Position numbers and translations under genes: made by a program. The notes beneath the pieces were generated by a model. It searched no databases. It was not told the DNA's origin and saw only the letters and a list, made by a program, of their open reading frames with translations. From Blepharisma japonicum (Eukaryota; Ciliophora; Heterotrichea; Heterotrichida; Blepharismidae): DNA of 64,000 bases. Of the stretch, positions 1 through 12,323 are shown one piece after another; positions within the stretch are counted from its first letter, which is position 1, and the number at the start of each line of letters is the position of its first letter. The stretch is from the NCBI GenBank assembly GCA_949751835.1, contig CATKHK010000025.1, positions 62,001 to 126,000 of the forward strand, read 5' to 3'.

Positions 1-2
1 TG

Positions 3-1445
3 GCCTCAGTAGGCACAGTCAATCGAGGAGGAAGTCTTTATAGTTTATGATATTCCATCACATATGTTCAATTCATCCGCTGCATTCCTATTATCGACCT
101 ACAGCAAACTGAAGTATTCAATTCATTTTTCAGCGAACTTTATAGAATTTATAATATTTATACCTTATTTCCTGTTACTACTGATGTAAGTATTTCTCAA
201 CAAAGATTTAAAATGCTAGGATTTCAGGGGACAATCTTTATAAATAATGCTGAAGAAATGCTCTGAGCATGAGGCTTATGCCTCGCCTTGATGCTAATCA
301 TAATGATATTTGCAGGCTGCATACAGTCAGAAGTGATGAGAGATATTATGGGGTATACAAAATACTCTCTAATAATAAGAGCAACTCTGATTGTTATTTT
401 TGATATTGTGATTTGTGCGGTTTTACAGATCTATTATGCAGATTTTCAAGGCGCTGTCCCTTTTACAAGCACATTGATATCGTTGATGTTTCTTACAATG
501 AGTGCTTTATTTGTAATTTTTGTACCAGTTTCAATTAAGCTGAAACTTAGATTGACTAAAGAAGTGCCTCCAGAAAAGTGTTTGGAGTCAATTATGACTA
601 TTATAGGGGAGTTTTATGGAAGAATGGAGATGACGCAGTATTTGTTTTATCCTATTTTACTTGTAGTTCGGTCAGCTGCTGCAATCATCTTAGTATTGCT
701 ATATGATTATCCAATCATCCAAATCTCAACAATTGGTTTCGGACAGGTTATTATTCTTGCTTATTTATTGGGATTCCGGCCTTTCAAATATCACTTAGAT
801 AATTGATTTGTTTTCGCTACTGAGTCGTTAATCTTGCTCTTTATTGGTCTCTCTTCTTTTTATTTGTTATCTGATACCTATACTGGCTATACCCCTTACT
901 TAGACATCTTTTGCATCCTTATTCCTCTAATTGGAATTCTAACATGCATTATAAGATACTTATGCGCCGCAGTGTTCAATGGTTCATGGCATGAACTTCG
1001 CACAGTTTTGCAGTCTAAAAATAACGTCTCTGAGCCAACCCTGGAATCTTCAATAGATTTCAAGGACAATTACTCAGGAAGCAGTGACACAAAAATGAAG
1101 CGAAAAGTCCTAAATAGGAAAGAAACAGAAATAAAATCGCAGCTGCCCAATGAGCCTTATGACAATTTGTATAGAGAAACTGGAGTAGAACAAGGAGACA
1201 CTAGTAAAAACGTTAAGTATTTTAGAGAAAGCAATGGAGAAAACTGAAAAGTGGTTGAGCTTAAGGACCCCAGAGAAACACGCTCATATAGGCATGAAGA
1301 TCTTGGGGTTCGTGTCAATTATTCATCTCCTAGCAGCAGACGAAATTCCTATTATGGAGAAGGTATCCCATTTTATCCACGAATAGCTGCAAAATACCAC
1401 AAATATAAAGTAGATCAGAGGAGTGTGACTCCATCAAGTCCTTAA
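3..1445 (+). CDS. Multi-pass membrane protein, 5' truncated by window edge
   Basis: The frame is open from the left edge to TAA at 1443-1445 (at least 480 residues), with TGA read as Trp at about five places, including 804-806 and 1245-1247. The visible part begins in a loop, then holds about seven or eight strongly hydrophobic segments between roughly 265 and 980 (for example GLCLALMLIIMIFAG, LIVIFDIVICAVLQIYY and AAIILVLLY), followed by a hydrophilic, probably cytosolic tail of about 150 residues. The arrangement resembles the membrane-spanning C-terminal part of large ciliate surface proteins with TRP-like tails, but no diagnostic motif was seen. The N terminus, probably extracellular, lies outside the window. 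Function unknown. Confidence 0.8.
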
Positions 1446-1530
1446 ATATAACTTAATTTGTTATATTTATTTACTTTATGTAAATATAAGCTGATTATAA
1501 TAAATTAGCATATAATATAGCATTAATAAG

Positions 1531-2247
1531 CTAATATTTAAATCTCTTCTTTTGTTGGGTTGAAATATACGCAAATACTTCTTTCAGCGTAAAATTCTGG
1601 GTGTTTGATTTAGGGATAACTTCTGAGTCAAAGCACCTAACATTAATCGGCTGCAAAATATCGTAGTTTTCTTGCTTAGAAGTTTCTTTTCTATCAGTTG
1701 TTTGTGGATTTATATAGAAAGAAGCCTTAGACTCTCCGACATCTCTTGACCTAAACAGTTTTCCGTTTCGAATAATAGGGCTTTCCTGTCTTGGCTTTAT
1801 CCCAGAAATTACCATAGTGTCAGAGCTGGCCAGCCTCGGCGATTTATTAAAAAAGGTTTTTGTGAATGCTTTTTGGCTGGTTTTGTCCTTTTTGTCTAAG
1901 TTTAGATAAGAAATATGCATGTTGTTGTGCATTGAAGAAGATCGGTTGAGCTCTTCACCGCTATTTGGGGAATTCATAGAGTTTGAGGAAATAGGGGAAA
2001 TGTGTTGGCTGACCAGTGATCGCTTCATTTGAGTATTTTTGGAGGCTTTGACAAATGGATGCATAAAATGATTAATTATTGAATTTTTTTCAGATTTTGC
2101 ATCTTCCTGAGCTCACATTTCTTTTAGTTTTTCTTTAAAATGTGGGTCGAGGTATTGTTCTTTTAACTTAATGTCTAGAAAAGAAGGTTTGAAAGCTAAA
2201 TGCGGTTTTGGTTCAATTGGTTTTCTTTGTTTGGAAGCTATTTTCAT
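1531..2247 (-). CDS. Hypothetical Ser/Asn-rich protein
   Basis: Predicted 238-residue protein starting MKIASKQRKPIEPKP at 2247. An internal TGA is read as Trp (KEMWAQED), which adds about 60 residues upstream of the ATG at 2064. The protein is polar and rich in Ser, Asn and Lys, with no membrane segment or recognised domain. It looks mostly disordered, perhaps a phosphorylated scaffold. It is convergent with the membrane protein ending at 1445, leaving 85 bp between the stops. Not recognised. Confidence 0.7.
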
Positions 2248-2590
2248 GATTTTTTAGCTATTGATTTTATTATTTTGTTTTAAGGTAAGATTTTGATTTA
2301 GGATAAGAAAATATCAGTGTTTAGCACTCCGTTGCATTGATACAATATTTTATCAGTAAATGATTATTGATAATTTGAGTCTAAAGGACAAAGAATAAAG
2401 CCAGCCATCTATAATTTTCAATTGAATTTAGAATTTCTCTCTCCTAATCGTTTATTTAATTTTATAGACTAGTGCTTTTTTAGGATATTGGCTATTAAAA
2501 ATATTGCTAATTTCTTAAGCTTTCCTTTAAGTAGAAATATGATTCTACAAATATAACAATAATTTTAATTACGCTTGACATCAAAGCATA
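2248..2590. other. Divergent intergenic region
   Basis: 343 bp between the starts of the hypothetical gene (minus) and the kinase gene (plus). AT-rich, with no open frame or clear motif. It presumably carries the promoters of both genes. Confidence 0.5.
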
Positions 2591-4741
2591 ATGCAAAATT
2601 CCCCTGAGAGATCAAACCCAAGTACTTCGGCACAGACTAAAATTCAAGATCAATCCGGCGTTCCTGCAAGATCAAAAAATCAACAGTTAGCCCCTTCCAG
2701 CCATATTTCTCAAGCACCTTCTAAGTGAAATCACTCACTAAATATGAATCGTATGATCGAAACTTCAAAAGCCAGTGTTACTGAGCTAGGTTTCCAAAAA
2801 TACAAAATAAGTGACAGAGAAAAAAGTTTCAACATAATGTTCGCTATTACAAATCAAGGTCAAAGCACAGGTGAAAGATGGCGCACTTTCCCACTTTTAA
2901 TTGAAATTTATGAGAACATTTTCACAATCAAGGTAATTTTTACAATAAACAATGAAAGCTTTAGGTTTACTGATGATAATTTATTGATAATTGCAATTGA
3001 ATTTATAACACGTTCAAATTATGGGATGCAAATCGGGTGCTTCAATATTAGTCTGGAAAAAAGAATTTTGGTGTTTGAGAGCAAAGGGTTATATAGCGCC
3101 TTGAATCCTGAATGTTTAGGAAGCCTAATTAAAGACCAATTAATGAAATCAATTGCTTCATATAAAACTTATGCATTTGGAATAGTGTCAATTATTGATT
3201 TTTTTCAAAAAGGAACCTCAATAGATACTAAAAAAATTTTATATGAAAGCGAAAAAAGAAGCAACATCCCTCGGAAGAACCCCGCTCAGCCAAAACCAGA
3301 GCCAGCAAAAGAAAGAGAAAGGGAGCAAGCCAAAAATGAAGATGAGCCAGATGAATCAGAAACCAGTGATGATGCAGAATCTAACGAAGAAGATCTTTCC
3401 TCAAGCTTCAATGAAGAAGAATATATAGAATATTGCGAAAGAGAAAGAAAATTAATAGAATTTATCAGAGATAATGAAGTCCTAAACCCCTTCATTGACT
3501 TTGAAAGCCTTTTTCTAGATGATAAAATTTACAGGTATGAAGGATCCAATGGCTGTTCACTGAAAAAATATTTAGAATTGATAGATTTTGATCGTGGTTT
3601 ACTTGATAAAATCAAATATGTGCTAAAGCTGATGTATGAAAATGATTTGGAATTTATGACTTTTCCCTACAACTATTTATCTGTGCAAGAGCAAGAGCTA
3701 GAAAATCTCAAAATTTTACTTATTCCAATAGGTTTATCTAAAATCGCTCAAAAGCGCACTGAGAAGTCTCCCAAACCAAACGATTATAATCTAAAGATGC
3801 TGAAAGAGCTAAATTCTTTATTATGCCAAATAATTAGTGATAAAAGCAATATAAAATACCAGATAAGCAGCCAAGACTGCATCGCTCCTGAGAATTTCAC
3901 CGATAAATCTTTAATGCGAGAAGAGTCAATTATTGGTCATGGCGGCTTTGGAGATGTCTATGGAAATGAACTGTATGGCCAAAAAGTTGCAATTAAATTC
4001 CCAAGAGAAGTAAAAGAGTCAGAAACCAAAGCAAAACGAAGGATCGCTAAAGAGCTGCAAATGATGAAATGCCTCCCTCACGAAAATATCGTCAAAGTTT
4101 ATGGAGTGGTCGATTATGATAAAAAAATCGGCCTTGTCCTTGAATTTTGCCCGAAGGGAGGGTTAAACTCATACATTAAAAAATCATCAAATATAATTAT
4201 GGAAGAGAGGCTCAATATGATGTATGGAGCTAGCCTTGGACTGGAGTTCATGCATGCCAAAGAAATTTGCCATTTTGATATAAAGCCTCATAATATGTTT
4301 TTAAGTGAAGATTATACTGTAAAATTAGCTGATTTTGGGATGAGCGAACACCTTGAGGAGGGAAAAGTTTTCAAGCCTGGATTTACGCTACTGTATTGTT
4401 CACCTGAACAAATCAAAGGAGAAAATCCACAAATGCCTGCTGATGTGTGGTCTCTTGGTATGAGCATGTATTATATCAGTCATGGAAGGGCTCCGTTTGA
4501 TTATTTGGAGAATATGAAAGGGCATAAGCCAGAGAAAAAAGAGTTTTATCAGGAAATAAAGAAGAAAATGAGAAAGCCAAAGGTTTTAGAGGAGATTGAA
4601 AGGAAGTTTCCCAGGTTCGTGTCACTTATGAGAGAAATGTGGAGTGAAGCTCCTAGCAGAAGGCCACCTATGAGAGATGTGAGGAAAGGTTTGCAAGACG
4701 CTTTAGATTTACTTAATAAAAAAAAGATGCAAAAGCTATAG
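2591..4741 (+). CDS. Ser/Thr protein kinase with long N-terminal extension
   Basis: 716-residue protein. ATG at 2591 was chosen because the frame continues upstream of the ATG at 2744 through a Trp TGA (PSKWNHS). The C-terminal third (about residues 447-705) is a complete protein kinase domain: Gly-rich loop GHGGFGDVYG, VAIK lysine, HFDIKPHN catalytic loop with Asp and Asn, ADFG metal-binding motif, SPEQ in place of APE, and ADVWSLGMSMY. All catalytic residues are present, so it should be active. Residues 1-440 match nothing I recognise. They include an acidic, Glu/Ser-rich linker around residues 215-285 that may be a regulatory spacer. The domain looks TKL/CMGC-neutral; the exact subfamily cannot be set by eye. 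Likely a cytosolic signalling kinase. Confidence 0.9.
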
Positions 4742-4876
4742 CAATATAGTTCTGATATTTTTAAAAAATTATTCTATTCAATACTAGAAATTGATGATGG
4801 ATGATTTTCAGTTATTTATTGAATCAGAGTTTTATTTGCTTAAAAGCTACAAAAATAAATATTTACTATTTGTACA

Positions 4877-7800
4877 TTATGCTTCTTTTTCTGCAATTTT
4901 TACTTTGATTTCTCTTTCATCCTCTTCTATTACAACTTTTTCTGCAAGATCACAGCAAAAGCTATCCAAAATCCTTGAGTCTGTCGGTATATCGCATTTA
5001 TTTTCAAAGTATCCTTTTCTATTCGCTCTTGTATTTTCAACTTCAATCAAAACTCCACCTCCTACCAAATAAATCGAAATAATAAAATATTTTTTCCCTT
5101 CAAATTTCCCTGTCTTAAGCAGTAGCGGATATTTCAGCGAAGGATTTTGGAGCATTGGACTTCTTGGAGTTCTTTTTGATTCCCCATCAGCTGTCGGACT
5201 ATGTGTAGAAAATGCTGTTTCTGTATTAGAAATCGTCCTTCTATGGTTTAAAGGATATAAATAATTTTCTTTTGGCTTGACTGGGTCAGGAGTTTCCAGT
5301 CTACGAATATTATTATTCCTCTGAGAAACCTTCACTTTCTCTTCTATGCAAAGCTTATATACATTTCCTTGTTCTTCTACATATAAGCTTGGAATAATGA
5401 TTTTTTCTAAAATTTGTTTTCTAGTAATACTATCTCCAAGTTGGGCAAGTCGATTATTTTCTATATGTAAAACAAGCACAGAGTGTGAATGGTGGGCTTC
5501 AATTCTGATTTTTTGGCCTTGTAAGTATGCGTATATTAAGAAGTCTCTATCGTCTAATTTTCTTTTAGCTACAGTGATGCACCGTAGTCCTTGATAAATG
5601 TGCCTTGATTTGTGTTTTCTTGTTCAGTATCCTCTCCATCATTTTTGAATTTTGGCGACCAGGTTATTCAAATTGAGGTTTGGCAGATTTAAATTTATTT
5701 TAATGCTAAAGTCATCGACCTCAAGACATCTCATTAATATATATTTTGCCATAGGAACAATTCATTCAATCTCAACCTCTAGCTTTTCTGAAGCTTTAGC
5801 GATGTCTATTGCAATTTGTTTTCTAACTATTGGTGGTAAAGTAGAAACTATATCAAATACAAGTTGTCCAACACCTTCATCAATTCTTCCAACTTTGATT
5901 TTATATGGTTTATTTCTGTACTCTTTTTCAGTAGAAATTATTATACAATCATCTGATAAGGTTCTAAACACTTCTGACTGAAACCCTTTTTTCATTTTTT
6001 TGGGTTTTTCGTAGCTCTCTTCCTGCTGGTCCTGCTGTTGTTGCTGCTGATATCCACCTTTTGGTGACGTAAGTATCAGTTCTTGTCTATGAATTGTCGC
6101 GTTTTTGAATATATCCTCCATGTCCTTTCTCCCATATTTCTGTACAAGCTCATCAGCTGAAAATATTTTCGAGAACTTCCAAGCTCCTTTTCTAGGCTTG
6201 GCAAAAGCCCGTAAATCAACTTTATATCCTTGTGGGTCTTCTGATACTAATAAATGGTAGTCATATTCCCCAATTTTTTTAGTCCTTTCTAGCAGTTTAA
6301 TTTTCAACGCATTTTTTGCATGGTTTTTAATTGCTTTATGGTTTACATGTACATCGTCTTCTTCACAAGGATCAATGTGGAAGAAATCGTCAGTTGACCG
6401 CTGAATTGCAATTTTATTGTCATGGAATGTCAGGGACTTTGTGATAGCTTTATAATCATTCGTGACTATTAAAACTTCGCTAGTTAATTCTTGCTCGTAC
6501 ATTGTGTCATCATACATATTTCTTATAGCTAATAATACATCGACCTTTTGTGTTCTGTAAAATTCGACCATATAAGGGATTTTATTTATAATCTTGATGC
6601 CTCTTGAAAGTAAAAATGATATGTCCTCCCTTAATGCTCTTAATTTTCTCAGCTTATAGAAGTCTACTTCTGTATGCTTTCTATAGTTTTTTTGTATTAA
6701 TTCTACAGCTTTTCTTTTAATTTCGAATTTTTCTTCTTCAGACATTTCGGTTGCACTGCCTTTGGTCACCATTTTGCTTTCGCTTATTTTAGGTTTTACG
6801 ATTTCGTCTTTGCATAAATTAATTACTATAATAGGGCAGTCAACTATTCTACGCGTTACTAGACTGAGTTCTCTTGAGCTTTCGATAATAATAAAATCAG
6901 CGACCTGCTCAAACTCATCTACGAATTTTTTTTCAAGTCCAAGTATTTTTTTTAGCTCATCCCCATTTACAGACAAATATTTTGTGACTCCAGGGCCGTC
7001 ATTTTCAGGCTCCGCTTCTATGAAAAAGTCTTCTCAGTTTTCAGTTTCCAAGACTTCATAAAAGTAAAGTTTATATGAGTGCCCGTTATTTAGCACTCTT
7101 GTGGTTTTGTAAACTAATTGTTTATGTTGGGGCCCTGCAATAGGTCTTTCAGTAAAAATTACTTTGCCGCCTTGAATATCGACGTAATGGAGAAGGTTGA
7201 GCTTTTGTTTAAAAATTTCGGTAGGTTCTCAGAAGTCAAGGGCCTCGCAGATTTCACTGACTGTTCAAATAGAAGGCTGAGGTATTGGGAGCTGTTTAAT
7301 AGGATAGGCTTCAACTCGGAAAAGCTCTGGGTTTCGCTTGTGAAGGTATATACTGATAATATAAGGGTTTCTATGCAAGACTTTTCGGCCTCGGATTATT
7401 AGATTTCCAGTCAATAATTCATATCTTGGCTTTGATAACTTATAATGGGCCTTAACCAAATTTTCTTTATTTTTCTTTACTTTTTTCATTTTATTTATTA
7501 TTTCATTATTCAGCTCATTTTCTTGGTTTTCCACTTTTCCATATTCCAAAACAATTTTTTCGTCTTTTATAGTAATAAACGGGAATATTTCTTGCGATAT
7601 AAACTGGACTAGCTTTGATTCTTGTTTTGTATTCAGACTCAGCTGATAAATATACGAATATTCTTTTTCGCAGCCAGACTGGGCAGCTTTAATAATGATT
7701 TTGTTGCTTAAAATGTCTTTAAAAAACTGAATCGTGTACCCAATCCCATTAATAACTTTCATCATAGATGAAATCCTATCAAAATTTGGGGCCAAAATGG

Positions 7801-9211
7801 TTTTGACCCCTTTAATGGTCATCCCAGAGTCTTCGTTGATTTCAATTAAATTCAAAAGGTCCTCAATATTAGGGTTCGTAAAAGGAACTACAACTTCGTA
7901 CTCTTGTTTGCTACTTATTCCATATGACTTAAAAATCAATGTAGAATCAGTTTTTCTTATAGAAATCATATAGATTTCGTTCCCAATTTTTCTGGCATGC
8001 TTATAGATTAAGCCTTTGCTTTTATTTTTTACTTTTAATTTAAATAAGGACTTTTCCTTTCACATTCGGTATATTGATTGGATTTTAATGCAAGCAGAAA
8101 TCGCTGAAAATATGACAGGCTTGTGTGTTCGGTTTGGGCTGGTTGTAGAAGGACTTCCTATGGTTTTGCTGATGCTCTCTGAAATAGGTGAATCGTCAAT
8201 GTGTATTTTTGATTGGAAATCATGTTTGCTTATATTAGAAATTGCAGTTCCAGACCTTTTGAATACTGGAAACTGCATGTTTGATAAAAAAGATTTGAGC
8301 TCATCAAATTGGTTAGTCCCTCCACTCATATTGGAAAGTTCAGAAAATGTTTGTTCGACTTCGCTATTTCTGTGTTTATGGAACTTTTTGTTATTCGCAA
8401 GAGTAGTCGCGCTGGACGTTGAAAAAATAGAGCCTCTTGCAGATTTTTTGGGAGAGTCTGTTGCCAATAAGCTAACTATATCTTTAAGGGAATTCGAATG
8501 CAAATCGAAAACTAAATTTTTTAGGCTAGATTTTCTGCTGAATAATTGAGTTTCTTTGGGGGACAAGGTATTTTTTTGTGAATCTGTATTTAATTTTTTT
8601 GCCTCTTGAGTTTTAAAAAATGTGCTTCCACGTTTCATAGTCGATGCTTGGGTAGGGGAGGTTTCTAGTTTATTATCGTTTGTTTTGAATAAATCATGGT
8701 ACTGAATCATCCCATCTGTAGCTGTTCGGAAATGAGTTTGGCTTCCTCGTCTATTAGACAGAATCTGTTTGGAAATTGGCTTTTCTTTTTTTAACTCACT
8801 CAAAATCCTTTCATAGGCATCAGATATCATATTGGCTAGGTTTTTGGAGTTTTTCAGATTTTTGCTCAGTTGGAGAGCTTTGTTGAAAACTTCAAGAGCG
8901 ACTGGCTTTTTACCTAAAGCGTCTTCTTCAATTCCTCTCATATATCAAGCTAAGGTAAGTAATTTTTCACTTACTTTTTGCTGTGAAGCAACTAGTTCGG
9001 CTATAGCTTGTTTTGCATAATTTAGCGCTTTAGAATGTTTACCTTGGCTGCTGAAAAAGCTACACATACTCAATTGTTCAATTGCTAGGTTTTGATGTGT
9101 GCTGTTTCCTATAGAGGATTTTATATTTCTAAGAATTTCATTAAACGTATCTACCCTTTCTCTTCTAATTGAAATAGAACTCTTTCTATCATAACGTTCT
9201 ATTTTTTCCAT
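4877..9211 (-). CDS. Giant IQ-motif protein with TPR-like N terminus
   Basis: One 1444-residue frame runs from ATG 9211 to TAA 4877-4879, joined across at least eight TGA codons read as Trp. An in-frame TAA lies 33 nt upstream of the ATG. Residues 1-150 look like TPR-type helical hairpins (HSKALNYAKQAIAELV; KKPVALEVFNKALQLS). A Ser-rich linker follows to about residue 370. IQ-type calmodulin-binding motifs occur near residue 373 (IKIQSIYRMWKEK), near 837 (VELIQKNYRKH) and near 1185 (AKIQKWWRGYWTRK). Between and after them are degenerate repeats of an alternating beta-rich segment (IISIYLHKRNPELFRVEAY; FIISIYLVGGGVLIEVEN). A short Gln tract lies near residue 970. Probably a calmodulin-regulated cortical or cytoskeletal scaffold; this is inference. 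Confidence 0.85.
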
Positions 9212-9871
9212 TAAAGTATATCAGTTCTTATTCACAATTATTTACATAAGAGTTCTTCAAATTGGGTATTATAATAATATTTAATGCTAAATTATAATAT
9301 AAAATCTTTTTATCCAGATATAAAAACAATAAATTGAAATTTCATAAATAAAAAAATATTTTAAATATGAGATTAAAAACAGAGCTTATTAAGGTAATTA
9401 AAAAGCTGAAATTAGTTCTCGAGTTTAAAGAATTATTTTCTTTAAGTTTAATTCTATATAATTAAACATAAAATATCAAAAAGTAAATTAGATAATGTTA
9501 TAATATAAACAAATAATAAAAATCGGGGACAGCTTGGCTTAAAAAGAGAAGGTTCTTTAAGCTTTTAATTAAATATTCAAAGGCTTTTTTTCTTTGAAAA
9601 GTTCTCAATAAAAGATAAGGAATTTTTTAAAATCTAAATTGTAAATAAATTTTAAGAAAATATTATAAAAATTGTTATAGTAGTTAAAAATTAAGGAATG
9701 AAGTATTTTATTTGCATCTTATAAATTCAAATAATTCTTGATTTTTTTATATACACTTTGCCTGCTCAAACAAAGAAAAAAGAAAAATTCTATTTTGATT
9801 CTAAAATTCATATTTTCAGACCATTTCTACCTAATTAAATCCAATTCCCCAAAGATTTAAATTTTATTTTC
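9212..9871. other. Intergenic, no gene seen
   Basis: 660 bp of very AT-rich DNA between the 5' end of the IQ-protein gene and the 3' end of the next gene, both on the minus strand. No open frame longer than noise, no repeat and no RNA gene recognised. Confidence 0.5.
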
Positions 9872-10558
9872 TTAAGCAGTCCAAATCTTTTCTTTGTGCT
9901 TAATCATTCTTCTGAAATCCCTCTGGGCTCTCCAATGGAAATCTTCCTTCTCTCTTCTTGCATCAACTTCAAACATCCTTGTCAAATATCTAACAAACAG
10001 CTTGATCCATTTAATAATCTCACATTCAGGTCCTTGGGTGAATCTTTCTTCAGCCTGTCTCCATTCTGGCCTAGCAGTCAAAGCTACCACTGCAGCTAAT
10101 ATCTCTTTTGGGACAGCCCTAGCGTTGACATTCCATAACTTGGGAACTGCATTTTCTTTCTTCAAAAGCTCTTCAATGTCTTCTCTTGATGGATAGTCCT
10201 TGGTTAGCATTAAGAATTCAAAGAAAACTGAAAGGAGAAACAAAGTATCGGCGTCGTCGTAGCTCAAGGTTCTAAAATCGATATCGCTAACAGCAACACC
10301 AGCAAAGTGTAGGTCTTTGGTGAGGTTTGGACAAGGGTCGACCTGAATTTCGGCTTCAATTTCTTTCAGTTTGGCGTCGTGAATGGCTGTACGTTCATCG
10401 GCCATGGTGAGGATCACTTCTTTTAGGTTCTGCCAGTTTCTGCGAAGCTGACTATTGATACCTCCGAGGTTCATGAAGGTGGTTGGGCGGCGGATGAATG
10501 GCAAAACGTGGTAGTGGAGAATATCTGCAGGAATATTGCTGAGGGTCGTCGCTGACAT
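9872..10558 (-). CDS. F-box-like N-terminal protein, paralogue A
   Basis: 228-residue single-exon protein. The N terminus (NIPADILHYHVLPFIRR) resembles the first helices of an F-box (L/I-P-x-D/E-I/L...I/L-xFI), and the rest is helical with no known motif. A clear paralogue lies at 17922-18602: both share the IPxDIxxYHxxPFIR start, GGIN, LTKDLHFA, LLSVFF.(Y/F)LML and a C terminus ending IKHK.KIW. Codon use here is visibly richer in G and C than in its paralogue or neighbours, which may mean higher expression. The F-box call is weak; an SCF adaptor role is only a possibility. Confidence 0.8.
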   Translation of the reverse strand: MSATTLSNIPADILHYHVLPFIRRPTTFMNLGGINSQLRRNWQNLKEVILTMADERTAIHDAKLKEIEAEIQVDPCPNLTKDLHFAGVAVSDIDFRTLSYDDADTLFLLSVFFEFLMLTKDYPSREDIEELLKKENAVPKLWNVNARAVPKEILAAVVALTARPEWRQAEERFTQGPECEIIKWIKLFVRYLTRMFEVDARREKEDFHWRAQRDFRRMIKHKEKIWTA

Positions 10559-11219
10559 ATTTTATAAGCTAATGCTAGTCTATCTTTAAAGAGGATAATG
10601 AGGTCAATTTTTAATCCTTTAAATTATGTTGCTTTATTTAATTTAGCATTTATAATTACTCTACAAATTTTATATAACTAAAACTGCTTCAGGCATTGGC
10701 TGAATCAATTTTAGTGTTTAGATATCACTATATTCACATTTTTATGTGACTTCTTTTTGATTCTATAATATTTTCAATAAATGTAAGAAATGTCCAAAGT
10801 CAATAGAAATTCAAATATTTAAGAGTTTTTTTAGGTAAAATTATAGATTTAAGTATTAATTTTTTGAAAAATCAGTTTATTTATTCGTTTTACAGCTTGC
10901 CTGAAATTTACATGTAATTATGAAAATATCTAAATTTTGGAGTTTGATGAAAAGAATAGTAATCAGTATTTAATTAACTGTTCTCTACTAAAGGATAAAC
11001 TTCACTTTCTCTAAATCATGCCTAAAAATTAATGCTGATAAATTAAACTCGTATCTTTAAAGATGGTATTAATCTGATTTATTTTCTTCTCCTTCAATTA
11101 TAAACATTTTGCTGTTTATTTTCTGCTTATAATGTCCAAAAAAATCAATATTTTATTAATTAATATTTTTGAGTAATCTAGATGATATTCAGTAATTGTC
11201 AAGAGTTTTCACATATTTA
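10559..11219. other. Divergent intergenic region
   Basis: 661 bp between divergent start codons (F-box-like gene on minus, coiled-coil gene on plus). AT-rich, with no open frame, repeat or RNA gene recognised. It must contain both promoters. Confidence 0.5.
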
Positions 11220-12321
11220 ATGGAAGACTCAAAATCAACAAACATAGAAGAACTCGTTAAAACACTTAATCTCCTAAAAAAGGCCTTGATTTCTGAAAGA
11301 GAGGAGCGAAAAACCACCACAAAAAACGTTGAAAACTTGCAAGAGAGCGTTAACCTCCTAGAAAAGAAAATTAGAGAAAAAGTGATTTTTATGTAGGACG
11401 AAGAAAGTCATATAATAACACACAACATTGAGCACTGCAAATCAGAAATTTCTGATCAAGAGCGACTTTTGCAAAATCAATCTCCAGGAAAAGGCAAGCC
11501 TGCGAAGCCACCAAAACAGACTAGTCTATCAAGAAGCATTCAAGCTTTGGAGAACCAAAATGAGAAACTTACAGAAGAGTATAACCTAATGAAGAAAGAA
11601 AATGACGTAATTGAGCTGAAAATAAAAAGCATCAAGCAGTAATGATTATTATAGGTCTTATGAAAGATACCAAAGAATCGCCAGCGCAACTGATGATGGA
11701 TTGAAAAAAGCTGAATTTGATATTCTAAGAGATAAACTGATTTCTAATGAGAAAATGAATGAAATCATGGAAGAGAAAAAAATTCTGCGGAAATCCACAA
11801 TTAATTTGAGTGACAAAAACGGTAGAATGGTAGAAGAGCTTGAAGCGATTAGTCGAAAAATCCAATTTGGGTTAGAAGAAATTGGGAATTTGAAAAAATT
11901 CAAGGAATCAAAAATTGAGCATGAAAATTTATTGAAAGAAAGAATAGAAAAGCACGAAAAAATCGAAAAAGAATTGGCCCAAGAATTATTGTTTCATCGA
12001 GCTAAAATTCTTGACGCCCAATCTTATTACCAGACTTTTGAAGTTTTAAAAATAACCCCTCTATTGAATTCCCCTGCCAAAATTATATTAAAACGAGAAA
12101 ACCCTAATGGCTTTTCAATTGAATTCCAATCAGGAGCCAAAAGTCAAGCTTTTAATGTATCTGATATTGAATCATTATATAAGCACCAAACAAAGCCTAA
12201 TCGATTTATTGTTAAAATTGAAGGAGAAAGTGCTAGAGAATTTCAGAGTGAAGAATCTGAAAGGATAATGACAAGAATAAGAGAAATCATGCAAATTGTG
12301 ATGGGAATTGAAGATGATTAA
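11220..12321 (+). CDS. Coiled-coil protein with PH-like C terminus, two mini-introns
   Basis: 356 residues after removal of a 15-nt intron (11382-11396) and a 16-nt intron (11639-11654), each of which carries an in-frame stop if retained. ATG 11220 is the first Met after an upstream TAA. Residues 1-270 are heptad-rich coiled coil (NLLKKALISEREERK; IQALENQNEKLTEEY). The last 90 residues (SPAKIILKRENPNGFSIEF ... IMTRIREIMQIVMG) alternate beta-like stretches with a closing helix, compatible with a small PH-like fold; that is inference. The gene converges on the next one with only 2 nt between stop codons. Confidence 0.8.
11382..11396 (+). other. 15-nt intron
   Basis: GTGATTTTTATGTAG. It ends in an in-frame TAG; removing it keeps the coiled-coil frame open (REK|DEES). 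Confidence 0.85.
11639..11654 (+). other. 16-nt intron
   Basis: GTAATGATTATTATAG. Removing its 16 nt moves the reading into the frame of the downstream 200-codon exon, so both a stop and a frame change are resolved at once. Confidence 0.85.
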
Positions 12322-12323
12322 TT

